NCBI GenBank assembly: GCA_910592005.1
Contig: CAJVPP010001182.1
Span: forward strand, 1-22,066
Reading direction: 5' to 3'
DNA from: Funneliformis mosseae
Lineage: Eukaryota; Glomeromycota; Glomeromycetes; Glomerales; Glomeraceae
Length of the DNA: 22,066 nucleotides
The notes beneath the pieces are model-generated. The model was given only the letters and a program-made list of their open reading frames with translations, was not told the origin of the DNA and made no database searches. Shown piece by piece: positions 1 to 7,269 of the stretch. The translations under genes and the position numbers were made by a program. Every line of letters begins with the position of its first letter. The first letter of the stretch is position 1.

Positions 1-464
1 AACTAATGCTTTTTTGAATTCTTTTTAGATAAATAATGATAAAAACTTTATTATTTAGATTCTTCTAAATAAGTTATTAACTATAGTTGAAATTGCAGAT
101 GAAAATTCAGTTAAATTATTAGTTGAACTAATGGTCTAACCATATTGAATCACGTGATAAAAACTGATATTTATTGTGATTCTTAATTTTGAAACCAAAC
201 CAAATCAGTTCAGTTATACAATTAGTTTAAAACCAGTTTATCTTTAACAGTTAACATTCTTAATTTAGACTGTACTTTCTATAGATTCATCACCTATGAT
301 CACTTTATTCTCTTCTTCTTGACTCAAAACATTTATAATTAATAACCTTATCAATAAACTTCCTATCTTTGTCTAAGCCTTTATAAATATTGGAAGTGTA
401 TTGATTATAACAATGAAAAAAAAACTTTGTCACACATATGAACTTATCCATTCTACTTAGGGAA
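1..464. other. AT-rich stretch without a recognisable gene
   Basis: No open frame of useful length and no transposon motif is visible. The palindrome TCACGTGA occurs at 150-157; the same 8-mer recurs at 2036, 6637 and 9424. A short CAGTTCAGTT tract near 207 resembles the arms of the foldback element at 15791-17279, but it is too short to call a copy. Confidence 0.5.
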
Positions 465-760
465 ATGAGAAACATTATTAATCTAAATAAAGATCATCTT
501 ATTAAACTTCTTAAAAACTATGAGCATCCAGAACTTTCATCTTATTTACCTGATTTTTTTAACACATTTTATCAAGCTTATTGAAAGATATACCAATATT
601 ATCAAATTGTTTATTACGTCATTAACTGAAGCAATTCATAAGATCACTAGAAATAGGAATAAATGTTTAACAATCACTTCCAATTTTATCCTATTGTTAT
701 GGATAAACTTTATGAAAATATATGGAAATACTGTTGTACATTGCTGAATATAAAAGAAAA
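465..760 (+). pseudogene. Possible decayed coding sequence, unrecognised
   Basis: A frame from ATG 465 stays open for 39 codons with codon-like composition (reads LNKDHLIKLLKNYEHPEL within it) and stops at 582. A second frame, open from 520 to 747, takes over at about that point and reads RYTNIIKLFITSLTEAIHK. One frameshift would join the two into about 95 residues. I recognise no family, and both frames could be chance openings in AT-rich DNA. Confidence is therefore low. Confidence 0.2.
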
Positions 761-867
761 TATAATAGAAATGACTAAAAAAAGACAAACTGATTACTAA
801 AGTTATATAAAAAAATACTAAAAAGAAGATGACATATTCATCCATCTTCCAACTTTTCATCCTACCA

Positions 868-1045
868 GATCAGTCAGTAGCCTTAAACAACAGGCAACCC
901 AGTAAGCCACCTATTATCCAGTGGGATCAGTACTGGATCAGTTAGTAGCCTTGAAAAACAGGTAACCCAGTAAGCCACTTGTGTTCCAGTACTAATTTTG
1001 TGACTCAGCCAATAACCTTGAATGGCGATGACCCAGTAAGCCCCT
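868..1045. repeat. Three diverged copies of a ~67-bp tandem repeat
   Basis: Copies begin near 868, 936 and 1002. Each carries a CAGT-AGTAGCCTT-like block, then an ACAGG-AACCCAGTAAGCC block. The first two are close to each other and the third is more diverged. The repeat lies just downstream, on the minus strand, of the exon ending at 1096, so it may be intronic or may mark the edge of a small insertion. It is much more GC-rich than its surroundings. Confidence 0.6.
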
Positions 1046-1095
1046 GTCACGTCATTTTTTTCCGACTTAAATTAAGTAAAAAACAATTTACTTAC

Positions 1096-1299
1096 CTCTC
1101 TATAGCTATCAAGAAGAACTTGTACTCTTTCCTTCTGAGCGCTTTGTTTACAGTCAAAATTGGCTTCAAGAGATTTTATGTAGAAATTAACTTTTAAATC
1201 AAATGGTTCAATGTCCGACTCGTCAAGAAACCCCGAGATACACCATTTGGAAGGAGCACGATCGAAATAATTATTTTCAGACGAGAAGTGAATAGATGA
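1096..1299 (-). pseudogene. Orphan internal exon of an unrecognised protein
   Basis: Read on the minus strand, 68 codons stay open from just after a TAA at 1300-1302 to a textbook donor, GAG|GTAAGT, at 1096/1095. The peptide looks genuine: FDRAPSKWCISGFLDESD, then a hydrophilic helix-like tail ending LLDSYRE. There is no ATG in this frame. A different frame starting with ATG near 1322 overlaps it, so the 5' end is either lost to a frameshift or lies in an upstream exon I cannot find. A possible acceptor (GACAG) lies near 1045. Beyond it the frame runs into the 67-bp repeats. Family unknown. Confidence 0.4.
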
Positions 1300-1779
1300 T
1301 TATCAATTTTTATGTCGATCATTTCCTAATTATCAATAAAAAGATCAATTTTGATTGGTTTAATTTTACTATTAAAATTTACCAATATTTTTTATTTTAA
1401 TTTTTTATATACTACATCTTTAATATATATTTTTATTAATTTTTCATGAAAATTTCAAGTGCTGTTTAGATTGACTTACAGTTTGAGAATTAAATAATGG
1501 TTGCTTTGGTAATTCTTCATTTCGAAAAAGAATAATCAATGTATATTATTTGCATAGAAGCGTCATAATGTATTGTATTATTGGCTAAGACCCGATCATT
1601 TGTATTTATTTTTGTGTGTATCATCACGCTGTCATGGCATGAATAAAACGTTCCTGTAACTTTTATTCCTATTTACTGCATAATATCACTAAAAAAATTT
1701 CTGAAAATAAAAAACGGACAATCCTATTTCATTTTTACGATATACTACTTTAGCAATAAGATTAGATGCGGGAGTAAAC
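1300..1779. other. AT-rich intergenic region
   Basis: No open frame or repeat of note. It lies between the orphan exon and the 3' end of the Uma2-like gene, and presumably holds that gene's 3' untranslated end. Confidence 0.4.
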
Positions 1780-1785
1780 TTTATT
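1780..1785 (-). promoter_or_regulatory. Candidate polyadenylation signal AATAAA
   Basis: AATAAA on the minus strand, about 45 nt past the stop of the Uma2-like gene. The position suits a 3'-end signal, but the hexamer is common in AT-rich DNA. Confidence 0.35.
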
Positions 1786-1830
1786 TAATAATTAATTTGT
1801 ATTTATAAAGAAGTTGTAAGAATTTCCATT

Positions 1831-3048
1831 TCAGGGTGTTCGAGATTTTAAGGCGATTCGTTGGATCCGGTACAAGTCAATAACAAAATTGTTACCAATT
1901 ATGTTTACCGGAAATACGGGAACATATGCAGGTGGGATAGGAGACGGTGGGTCCCAAAATGTTTCATTTATAGGTATAGCGATTTGGAAAGCTGGCAAGT
2001 TTGGCGCATTGCAACCGGGAGGATCATTGACAGGATCACGTGAATATTTCTTAATGTTTCCAAAGTCCCAACGTTGTGTTGGCATTCCTTGACGGTACAG
2101 TTTGGCCTAATATTGAAAAAAACAAACTAATCAGATAAGAAACTACATGCTTAACTTTGTATCATTGAACAATAAGTAATATATACCGTCATTGTCCTAT
2201 AAAAATAACCGGTCGTGGGTTCTTGCATGTTTTGTCTTGGTTCTAAAATCTTGATACTAACGACCGCACGGACATATCGCTCTTGCATCCAAGTTAAGCA
2301 CTTTTGTCCTAATCTACCACAAGCTTGTCCCACAGCTACCTTACACATAATCCGTGCATGAGGATTACCCTACATAATGAAAATCACATATAAAACAAAA
2401 TACAATAATACACATCAAACTCAACATACATCTGTATCACCGGGAGGAACAGGTACTACAGTGGAATTGGCAGGTTTTGGAACAATTGCAACACTTGGAC
2501 TTACACAAACATCAGGAGCATCTTCAACCCCATTTCCACCAGGCCTATTGTGAACTATATGAAAAGATTAAGAGAATATTGAAAAATTCAAGAACAAGAG
2601 GAAACTAGAATAGATTCTCTTACGGGTTTGTCCAGCGACTATGATTAGAGGATCATCATCAACTCCATTATTGGGAATTTCGAAAAACTTTTGAAGTCGG
2701 GCAACAATATTCTCATGTACGGATGAGGCCATATCAATTATATATACTTCGCCAGTATTATTGTCGTCACTTAGCTGAAACCAGAACTTGTATCCACTTG
2801 ATCCGTAATTGTGAAGAAAGGTGTTATAATTTTCAATCATTATTTTAGAGCCAATGCGGAGAGGCAAACTGCATTCCATACAAAGTCAACATTAAGTGGT
2901 ATTTAAGTAATAAAGTAATATTCCCATACACTTACCTTCTTTCCGTTACCGATTTTTTTGGTAATTCTGGATAGTTATGTAAAAGCTCGTCAAGCAGATC
3001 AAAAATCCTTGCCCACCAAATATCGCCTGAAGTACGTGCACGAGACAT
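1831..3048 (-). CDS. Five-exon gene, 313 aa, Uma2-like (PD-(D/E)XK superfamily) hypothetical protein
   Basis: Exons on the minus strand are 2936-3048, 2624-2868, 2430-2554, 2187-2369 and 1831-2106. All four introns are GT..AG, 60-80 nt long, and keep one frame to TGA at 1831. The start is MSRARTSGD; an upstream in-frame ATG would only add a repeat-encoded leader. The central part resembles Uma2-type putative endonucleases expanded in Rhizophagus: GEVYIIDMASSVHE, then EDAPDVCVSP (about 130-139), then NPHARIMCKVA (163-173), then W188 and VVSIKI (197-202). The usual core is D...E-x-K. Here the position where I expect Glu (VEV or CEV) is Lys171, so nuclease activity is doubtful. The C-terminus (about 223-313) is Pro-rich and hydrophobic with no transmembrane segment. 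The gene looks intact, unlike nearly everything around it. The family call is from memory of sequence pattern; the exon structure is well supported. Confidence 0.72.
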
Positions 3049-3075
3049 CTTAAAGAAAAAGGAAAATATCGAGAA

Positions 3076-3184
3076 TAATTGATTGATCAATTTTAAGAGA
3101 AAAACAGAGAATATAGAGAATAATTGATTGATCAATTTTAAGAGAAAAAAAAAAGAAATAAGGAGTAATTGATTGATCAATTTT
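3076..3184. repeat. Three 45-bp tandem repeats in the gene leader/promoter
   Basis: The 19-mer TAATTGATTGATCAATTTT starts at 3076, 3121 and 3166, exactly 45 bp apart, followed by AAGAGAAAAA-type filler in the first two copies. The repeats sit 28-136 bp upstream of the ATG of the Uma2-like gene. Each copy contains the palindrome TTGATCAA and a TGATTGAT homeodomain-type site, so they could be a regulatory cluster. This is inference only. Confidence 0.75.
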
Positions 3185-3734
3185 TAATGATAATTTATGC
3201 AGGAAAGATCCACCTGGTATTTATTGGATGGATAAAAATAATGGTCACCCCCGTATATACAGGAACAGGCCTTTAAGTGTTTATGGGATTTTTGAAAGGA
3301 TAAGTATCTGTTAATGAAGAACCGCGACTAAGAGACGTCGCGCGCAAGAAAAGAGAGTAAAATTATCGGTATACAGTAACTTATCTTCGTCATGTATCAG
3401 GAATGATGTGAAAAATAATTTTATTGCCTCGTAATATTCGTAATAATAAAGCTTCAGTATATCGTTAAAAGATTATGTTTTTTGGTCTCACGTATGCAAA
3501 AATAGTAAATGCCCTTGATTGTGTTTCTATTTTTAAATAATCTATTAATAAACCCTGCCAAGATATATTCTACTCCCGTGCAAAAAGTTTAGAACCACTT
3601 TTATTTTTAGTAATTTTATATTTATTTAAGAAATTACTCCTTGTAAGAATTTTTTTTAAAAGAAACTTTATTAATCAATAGTATAATTTATATAATATCA
3701 TTATTTTCCCTGAGAGTAGAGCTCCGAATCAGAT
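3185..3734. other. Upstream intergenic region of the Uma2-like gene
   Basis: No gene seen. On the minus strand a CCAATAAATACC stretch near 3216-3227 could act as a core promoter element. A GC-rich spot at 3323-3342 has CGCGAC and GTCGCG as inverted arms around 8 nt. The rest is AT-rich and featureless. Confidence 0.35.
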
Positions 3735-3804
3735 CAGGTCGACCTGTTTACCTGACCTGACCCGACCTGAAAATGTCAGGTCAGGTCAGGTCGACCTGTT
3801 TACC
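3735..3804. repeat. CAGGTC/GACCTG palindromic cluster
   Basis: The 18-mer CAGGTCGACCTGTTTACC occurs twice (3735-3752 and 3787-3804), separated by runs of CAGGT and ACCTG 5-mers in both orientations. The core CAGGTCGACCTG is a perfect palindrome. The tract can fold into several hairpins. It may be the end of a non-autonomous element; I cannot find its partner end in the window. Confidence 0.65.
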
Positions 3805-4018
3805 CGACTGATAAAATTCATTAAATTTTAAGACAAAGTTATATTAAAATCATAATCAAAAAAAATTATATTAAAAACTTTAATAAAGGGAATAAATTAT
3901 TTTGAGACGGACATTTATAAATTAATTATATAGATAGCATATTATTTATATGATATTTATTTAAAAATAAAAAAAAAATAAGAAACTAATTAAACAAAGA
4001 AAGAAAATAAAAATTTAA
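3805..4018. other. AT-rich stretch, nothing recognised
   Basis: Homopolymer-rich A/T sequence with no sustained frame and no repeat partner identified. Confidence 0.4.
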
Positions 4019-4225
4019 GTTCATTAGTTTTGCGATTCTGGTCTAATGATTTCTGGTAAATCTCTAATGTATAGTGCAAATATAATCCTCTATCCGTTTA
4101 TTTTTCTCTGAAATCTAGTTTAGAGGAATAGGTTTGTGCGAGTGATTTGGGAGCCTTTGATATGCCCTATCTTTTATACGTATTGGGAGTTTATCTGTAT
4201 TGTAATTATAATCGGGATGGAACAT
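4019..4225 (-). pseudogene. Decayed paralogue (copy B) of the adjacent 4309-4720 gene
   Basis: From ATG at 4225 the minus strand reads MFHPDYNYNTDKLPIRIKD, continues with PNHSHKPIPLN, a stop, ISEKNKRIEDY, and then two more stops. It aligns without large gaps to the neighbouring remnant, which has FHPDYKPIINKMP, then RNPVLPEEITEK and RIEQYL in the same order. The shared anchors are FHPDY, N/D-K-M/L-P, P-V/I-L, I-T/S-EK and RIE-Y. Three in-frame stops mark it as dead, and the N-terminal ten residues of copy A are missing. Unknown function. Confidence 0.5.
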
Positions 4226-4308
4226 TTTACTCAGATATTTTGCGCACCCGGCTTCTCACAAGTTCAAAGCCAGAAAAAAAAATATACTTATTATATATGA
4301 TATAGAAA

Positions 4309-4720
4309 TTAGATATTAGATAAAATGCTTATTGCATCAGTTAACAATATATTAGCCCTTTTAATTTGCTCTAAGAAATCGATACCTTCTATTTTGTTTG
4401 CTTTATCCAAGGAATCAGTTTGTATTGCTTTATCTGAGAAACTACTATTCTCTGTCTGCATCCCAATATCCATACTATAAACAAAAGCCCTTCGATTTTT
4501 TGCCTGTTCATAAAAAATTAATTTATGACGTAAATATTGCTCAATCCGATCACTTTTTCTGTAATTTCTTCTGGTAAAACAGGATTACGCTTATATTAAG
4601 TAATTGATCAAAAGCTCTTTTGACTAGACTTTGTGGCATTTTATTTATAATAGGCTTATAATCAGGATGGAAAGTGGGTGTTTCCGCATATAAGTCAATG
4701 ATCTCTTCGATGTCTGCCAT
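4309..4720 (-). pseudogene. Frameshifted gene (copy A), ~137-residue unrecognised protein
   Basis: The minus strand starts at 4720 with MADIEEIIDLYAETPTFHPD, preceded directly by a TAA. It stays open for about 45 codons and then needs two small frameshifts: one near 4590 (between QLLN and RNPVLPEE), one at an A-run near 4553 (between ITEK and DRIEQYLRHK). It then reads FYEQAKNRRAFVYSMDIGMQ and ends QIKRANILLTDAISILSNI at TAA 4309-4311. The total length fits one uninterrupted ancestral frame. Composition is hydrophilic and helical with no signal peptide. Two single-base errors or a recent pseudogene would both explain the shifts. I do not recognise a named domain. Confidence 0.55.
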
Positions 4721-5007
4721 TTAGTAAAGAACTTACTACTCTTAATCTATGTAATGTTCATAAATGTGTAACGTTCCCGCGAAATCTCTCAGAACATGGA
4801 TACACATATCACAAGTTTAATTCCGGCTTTATTGATGAAATGGGTCTCACGCGCTTTTTGTTTCTATTTTTTTTAACATTATTGAACACTTATTTATAGA
4901 AGAAACTCTATTATTATTTAATCTATCCACAATTCACACACAACCCGCATTTCATGCATAAATTGGTTAAAAAAAGACATGGCTAACTTATATATTATTA
5001 CTAAAAA
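4721..5007. other. Short AT-rich intergenic gap
   Basis: Separates two minus-strand coding remnants. No motif beyond generic A/T runs. Confidence 0.4.
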
Positions 5008-5097
5008 TTAAGAATGTAGATTTTGTGCTAAAATTTTTGACGATGATAACTTGAAGGGTGTACGATTTTGTACTACCAAAGATCTATCACTGGTATT

Positions 5098-5306
5098 TCG
5101 CGCTTCACGGATTTTACGAATTTCTCTACGGAGTTCTTTACAAATTTCTTTACGAATTTCTTTACAGATTTCGTACATTTCTTCACGAATTTCATCTCGG
5201 ATTTCATTACGGATTCCTTCACGGATTTTTTCGCTGATCTCTTTGCGGACATCTTCACGGATCCCTTTGCGGACATCTTCACGGATATCTTCACGGATCC
5301 CTTCTA
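5098..5306 (-). repeat. ~17 tandem 12-bp units encoding a tetrapeptide repeat
   Basis: Degenerate 12-mers of the type GAAATCCGTGAA on the minus strand. Read in the frame of the surrounding exon they give GIRE-DIRE-DVRK-GIRE and so on, a strictly 4-residue period of a hydrophobic residue, Arg, a charged residue and an acidic residue. The predicted product is a long, highly charged single helix. The other frames also stay open because the unit is a multiple of three, so plus-strand openings here are artefacts of the repeat. Confidence 0.7.
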
Positions 5307-5825
5307 GATCGAATTGTTGTGCGTTTTTTGCGGAGCGTATCTACTTTGAAAACAATCTTTATTATTTTTTTTTTTTTCTAGGTTTAACCATACGAAATGA
5401 TTAAACAAAAAAAAATAACTACCCATAATATTTTCACTTTCATGATCACTGACGGCTTCACTTTCATCAGCTTCATTATCATAGCGTAATTTCTTTTGAG
5501 GGGGGGGGGTCATAAAGATCTAGAATTTCGTCTCCCTGTTGAGAAGTTGACCTATCGAAAATTTTAACCGATTTTAAATCAACTTTCCGTTTAAGTTTGA
5601 CCTGTTAAAAGAAAAAAAAAATTGTTATAAATAAATTTCCATAATGAAACACTTGCGACTTAGTTCCCTTACTTGACTTGCTTTAATAATTTCTAGTTTT
5701 TGCGAATTTTCAACCTCTAACCAGAAACATTCGTTTGTTTTCTCATCCTGAAGCTATGGTAAAATTTTGATTAGTAATAGAAACTGAGAAAATTGTTGAA
5801 ACTGTTGTATAGGAGTATTAATTCT

Positions 5826-6050
5826 GGCAGGATGATGAAAAGGCGGTACACGGATACAGGGCGACACCTGCCGGAGCGCCTTTTGTCATCCTATACACTC
5901 TCAACTTGGGGCGGAACCAGTTAGAATACAAGATGAAAGCCAGTGATCGTTACCCTGTGCCCCATACCATATGCTGAGTTTAGGGAAGGCACCCACTCGC
6001 TAAGTTTACGGGTCGGTACCCGCTGAGGTGGCTCACATCTTTCGCCAACA
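5826..6050. other. GC-rich structured insert inside an intron
   Basis: About 225 bp of near-50% GC interrupt otherwise AT-rich sequence, inside what would be a 328-nt intron (5748-6075) of the broken gene. Arms at 5829-5845 (AGGATGATGAAAAGGCG) and 5877-5892 (CGCCTTTTGTCATCCT) pair almost completely around about 31 nt. A second possible pair is GGCAGG at 5826 with CCTGCC at 5867. Near 6008-6022 a CGGGT-CGGT-ACCCG hairpin closes the element. No open frame crosses it. A small non-autonomous element or a structured RNA are both possible. I could not match it to tRNA or 5S rRNA box sequences. Confidence 0.5.
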
Positions 6051-6733
6051 ATTTTATAAATAATGTATACATCACCTGATTAATCAGCTCTTTGTCACCA
6101 ACAATTTTCTCCGCAGTCTTAATAAATCTTTTCTTCCAAATTGAGTTCTGATTCTTCCATGTCTACCGGCAAGTTCTGATACGATTAATGACTTGTTGTT
6201 GATTAGGAATTTTTTATAAGAAACCTTTCTCTTGCACGTTTTCAAATATGAAATAATAGCTATTATTATGTTAACGATAAAAAAAAAAAATTTGCAGATA
6301 TTTAAATTTTATCATAATTGGTCTTGTGATTTGCGTGATTCTATTACCGTTATTAGTTATTTTATGCAGATCACCTGTAATGGATTACTAAAGAATATCA
6401 CGATACAAATACCTTGATGGCTAAAATCGGTATCACCTTATTAGAATACATCTAATGTCATGTTGATCTTCATCACTATCTTCTGTGGACAGACCAAACC
6501 CTTTATAATGTGTAATAGGATCAATCGTTACTTTTGCTCCCCTTTAGTCAAATACAATATCCTGTAAGGGCAGTGACATTTATTACGTAATATCAATTTA
6601 ATATAAAGCTTGACCACGTAAGATAACTAAGGCAAGTCACGTGATAATAATCATTAGACTTTTTATTTATAACAATACAATAGGTAAAAAAATCTGCATC
6701 ATAAAACTAAGCTATTTAACAGAGGCTTTTTTT

Positions 6734-6990
6734 CTGTTTTGATACGAAAAGAGTGACAGAACTTTGCTGTTTTAATATAAATTAACTGCGGGGGTTTGCA
6801 TTTTGATACGAAAGCCTTTTTAATAAATTTAGTTATGGGAATTTTTCTGTTTTAGTATAAATTAAACTGTGGGATTTTGATATGAAAAGAATGGTTTGCC
6901 CTTTTTAATAAATTTAGCTGCAGTAGCTTTTCCGTTTTAATATAAATTAACTGCGAGAAGGCTTGTATTTTAATATAATTAGCTACGAAA
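6734..6990. repeat. Subterminal ~81-bp tandem repeats
   Basis: CTGTTTTAATATAAATTAA-like blocks begin at 6767, 6847 and 6932, with a partial one at 6734. Between them are TTTTGATACGAAA and CTTTTTAATAAATTTAG blocks in the same order. Three copies with small indels. They sit between the putative left end and the transposase remnant, where many DNA transposons carry transposase-binding repeats. Confidence 0.65.
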
Positions 6991-7269
6991 GTTTTATAAA
7001 AGAGAATTTAATGTATTGATATTTCGCGCTTTTATAATAAAAAATAAGTTTTGTTCTCAAAAAACACGTCTACTTTTATTTTGAAAAATAAGTCATCAAA
7101 CCTACTTTATTGGCCTCAAATTTAATAAAAAATCAATTTACAATTCGCTAGATAATAAGTATTAGGAATTCACTAATGCTTATATATATAGTACTATGAT
7201 AAAAATGGGAAATAGTACTCCAAATTGTGCTATTGTTTTACCGTGAAGCAGCAACAGAATGAAAAAGTA

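Larger units (their letters stand above)
5008..6579 (-). pseudogene. Broken multi-exon gene ending in an I-R-x-E tetrapeptide-repeat helix
   Basis: Coding blocks on the minus strand, in order: 6579 down to about 6437 (MSLPLQDIVFD, TAA, RGAKVTIDPITHYKGFGL, then an acidic tail); a block near 6285-6380 (GDLHKITNNGNRITQITRP); 6076-6162 (to KIVGDKELINQ, donor CAG|GTGATG); 5673-5747 (DEKTNECFWLEVENSQKLEI, clean phase-0 splices both sides); 5601 downwards (VKLKRKVDLKSVKIFDRSTS); and 5008-5340, ending ILAQNLHS. The block from 5601 has a run of ten C at 5501-5510; nine would join it to PPPQKKLRYDNEADESE. The last block, open from 5340, begins right after a TAG that could be a splice acceptor. Stops in the first block and before 6162, plus the C-run, suggest a recent pseudogene, although some stops may be intronic. 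No known domain recognised. Confidence 0.5.

Noticed and set aside
979..1197. Plus-strand 72-codon frame
   Set aside because: It overlaps the 67-bp repeat and is antisense to the more protein-like exon at 1096-1299.
1861..2092. Plus-strand open frames over the last exon
   Set aside because: Antisense to a minus-strand exon with consistent splice sites and codon pattern.
3323..3342. CGCGAC/GTCGCG hairpin as a terminator or operator
   Set aside because: Only 6-bp arms, no T-run, and no bacterial context; kept as a note in the intergenic entry.
5051..5404. Plus-strand open frame of 117 codons rich in Ser, Arg and Ile
   Set aside because: It is the reverse reading of a 12-bp repeat, which leaves every frame open. 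The minus-strand frame joins spliced coding blocks and is the better reading.
5826..6050. tRNA- or 5S-derived SINE
   Set aside because: I looked for A-box and B-box promoter motifs on both strands. Only weak partial matches (TAGCGAGTGGG, GGTTCCGCCCC) were found, at unsuitable spacing, and there is no poly-A tail.
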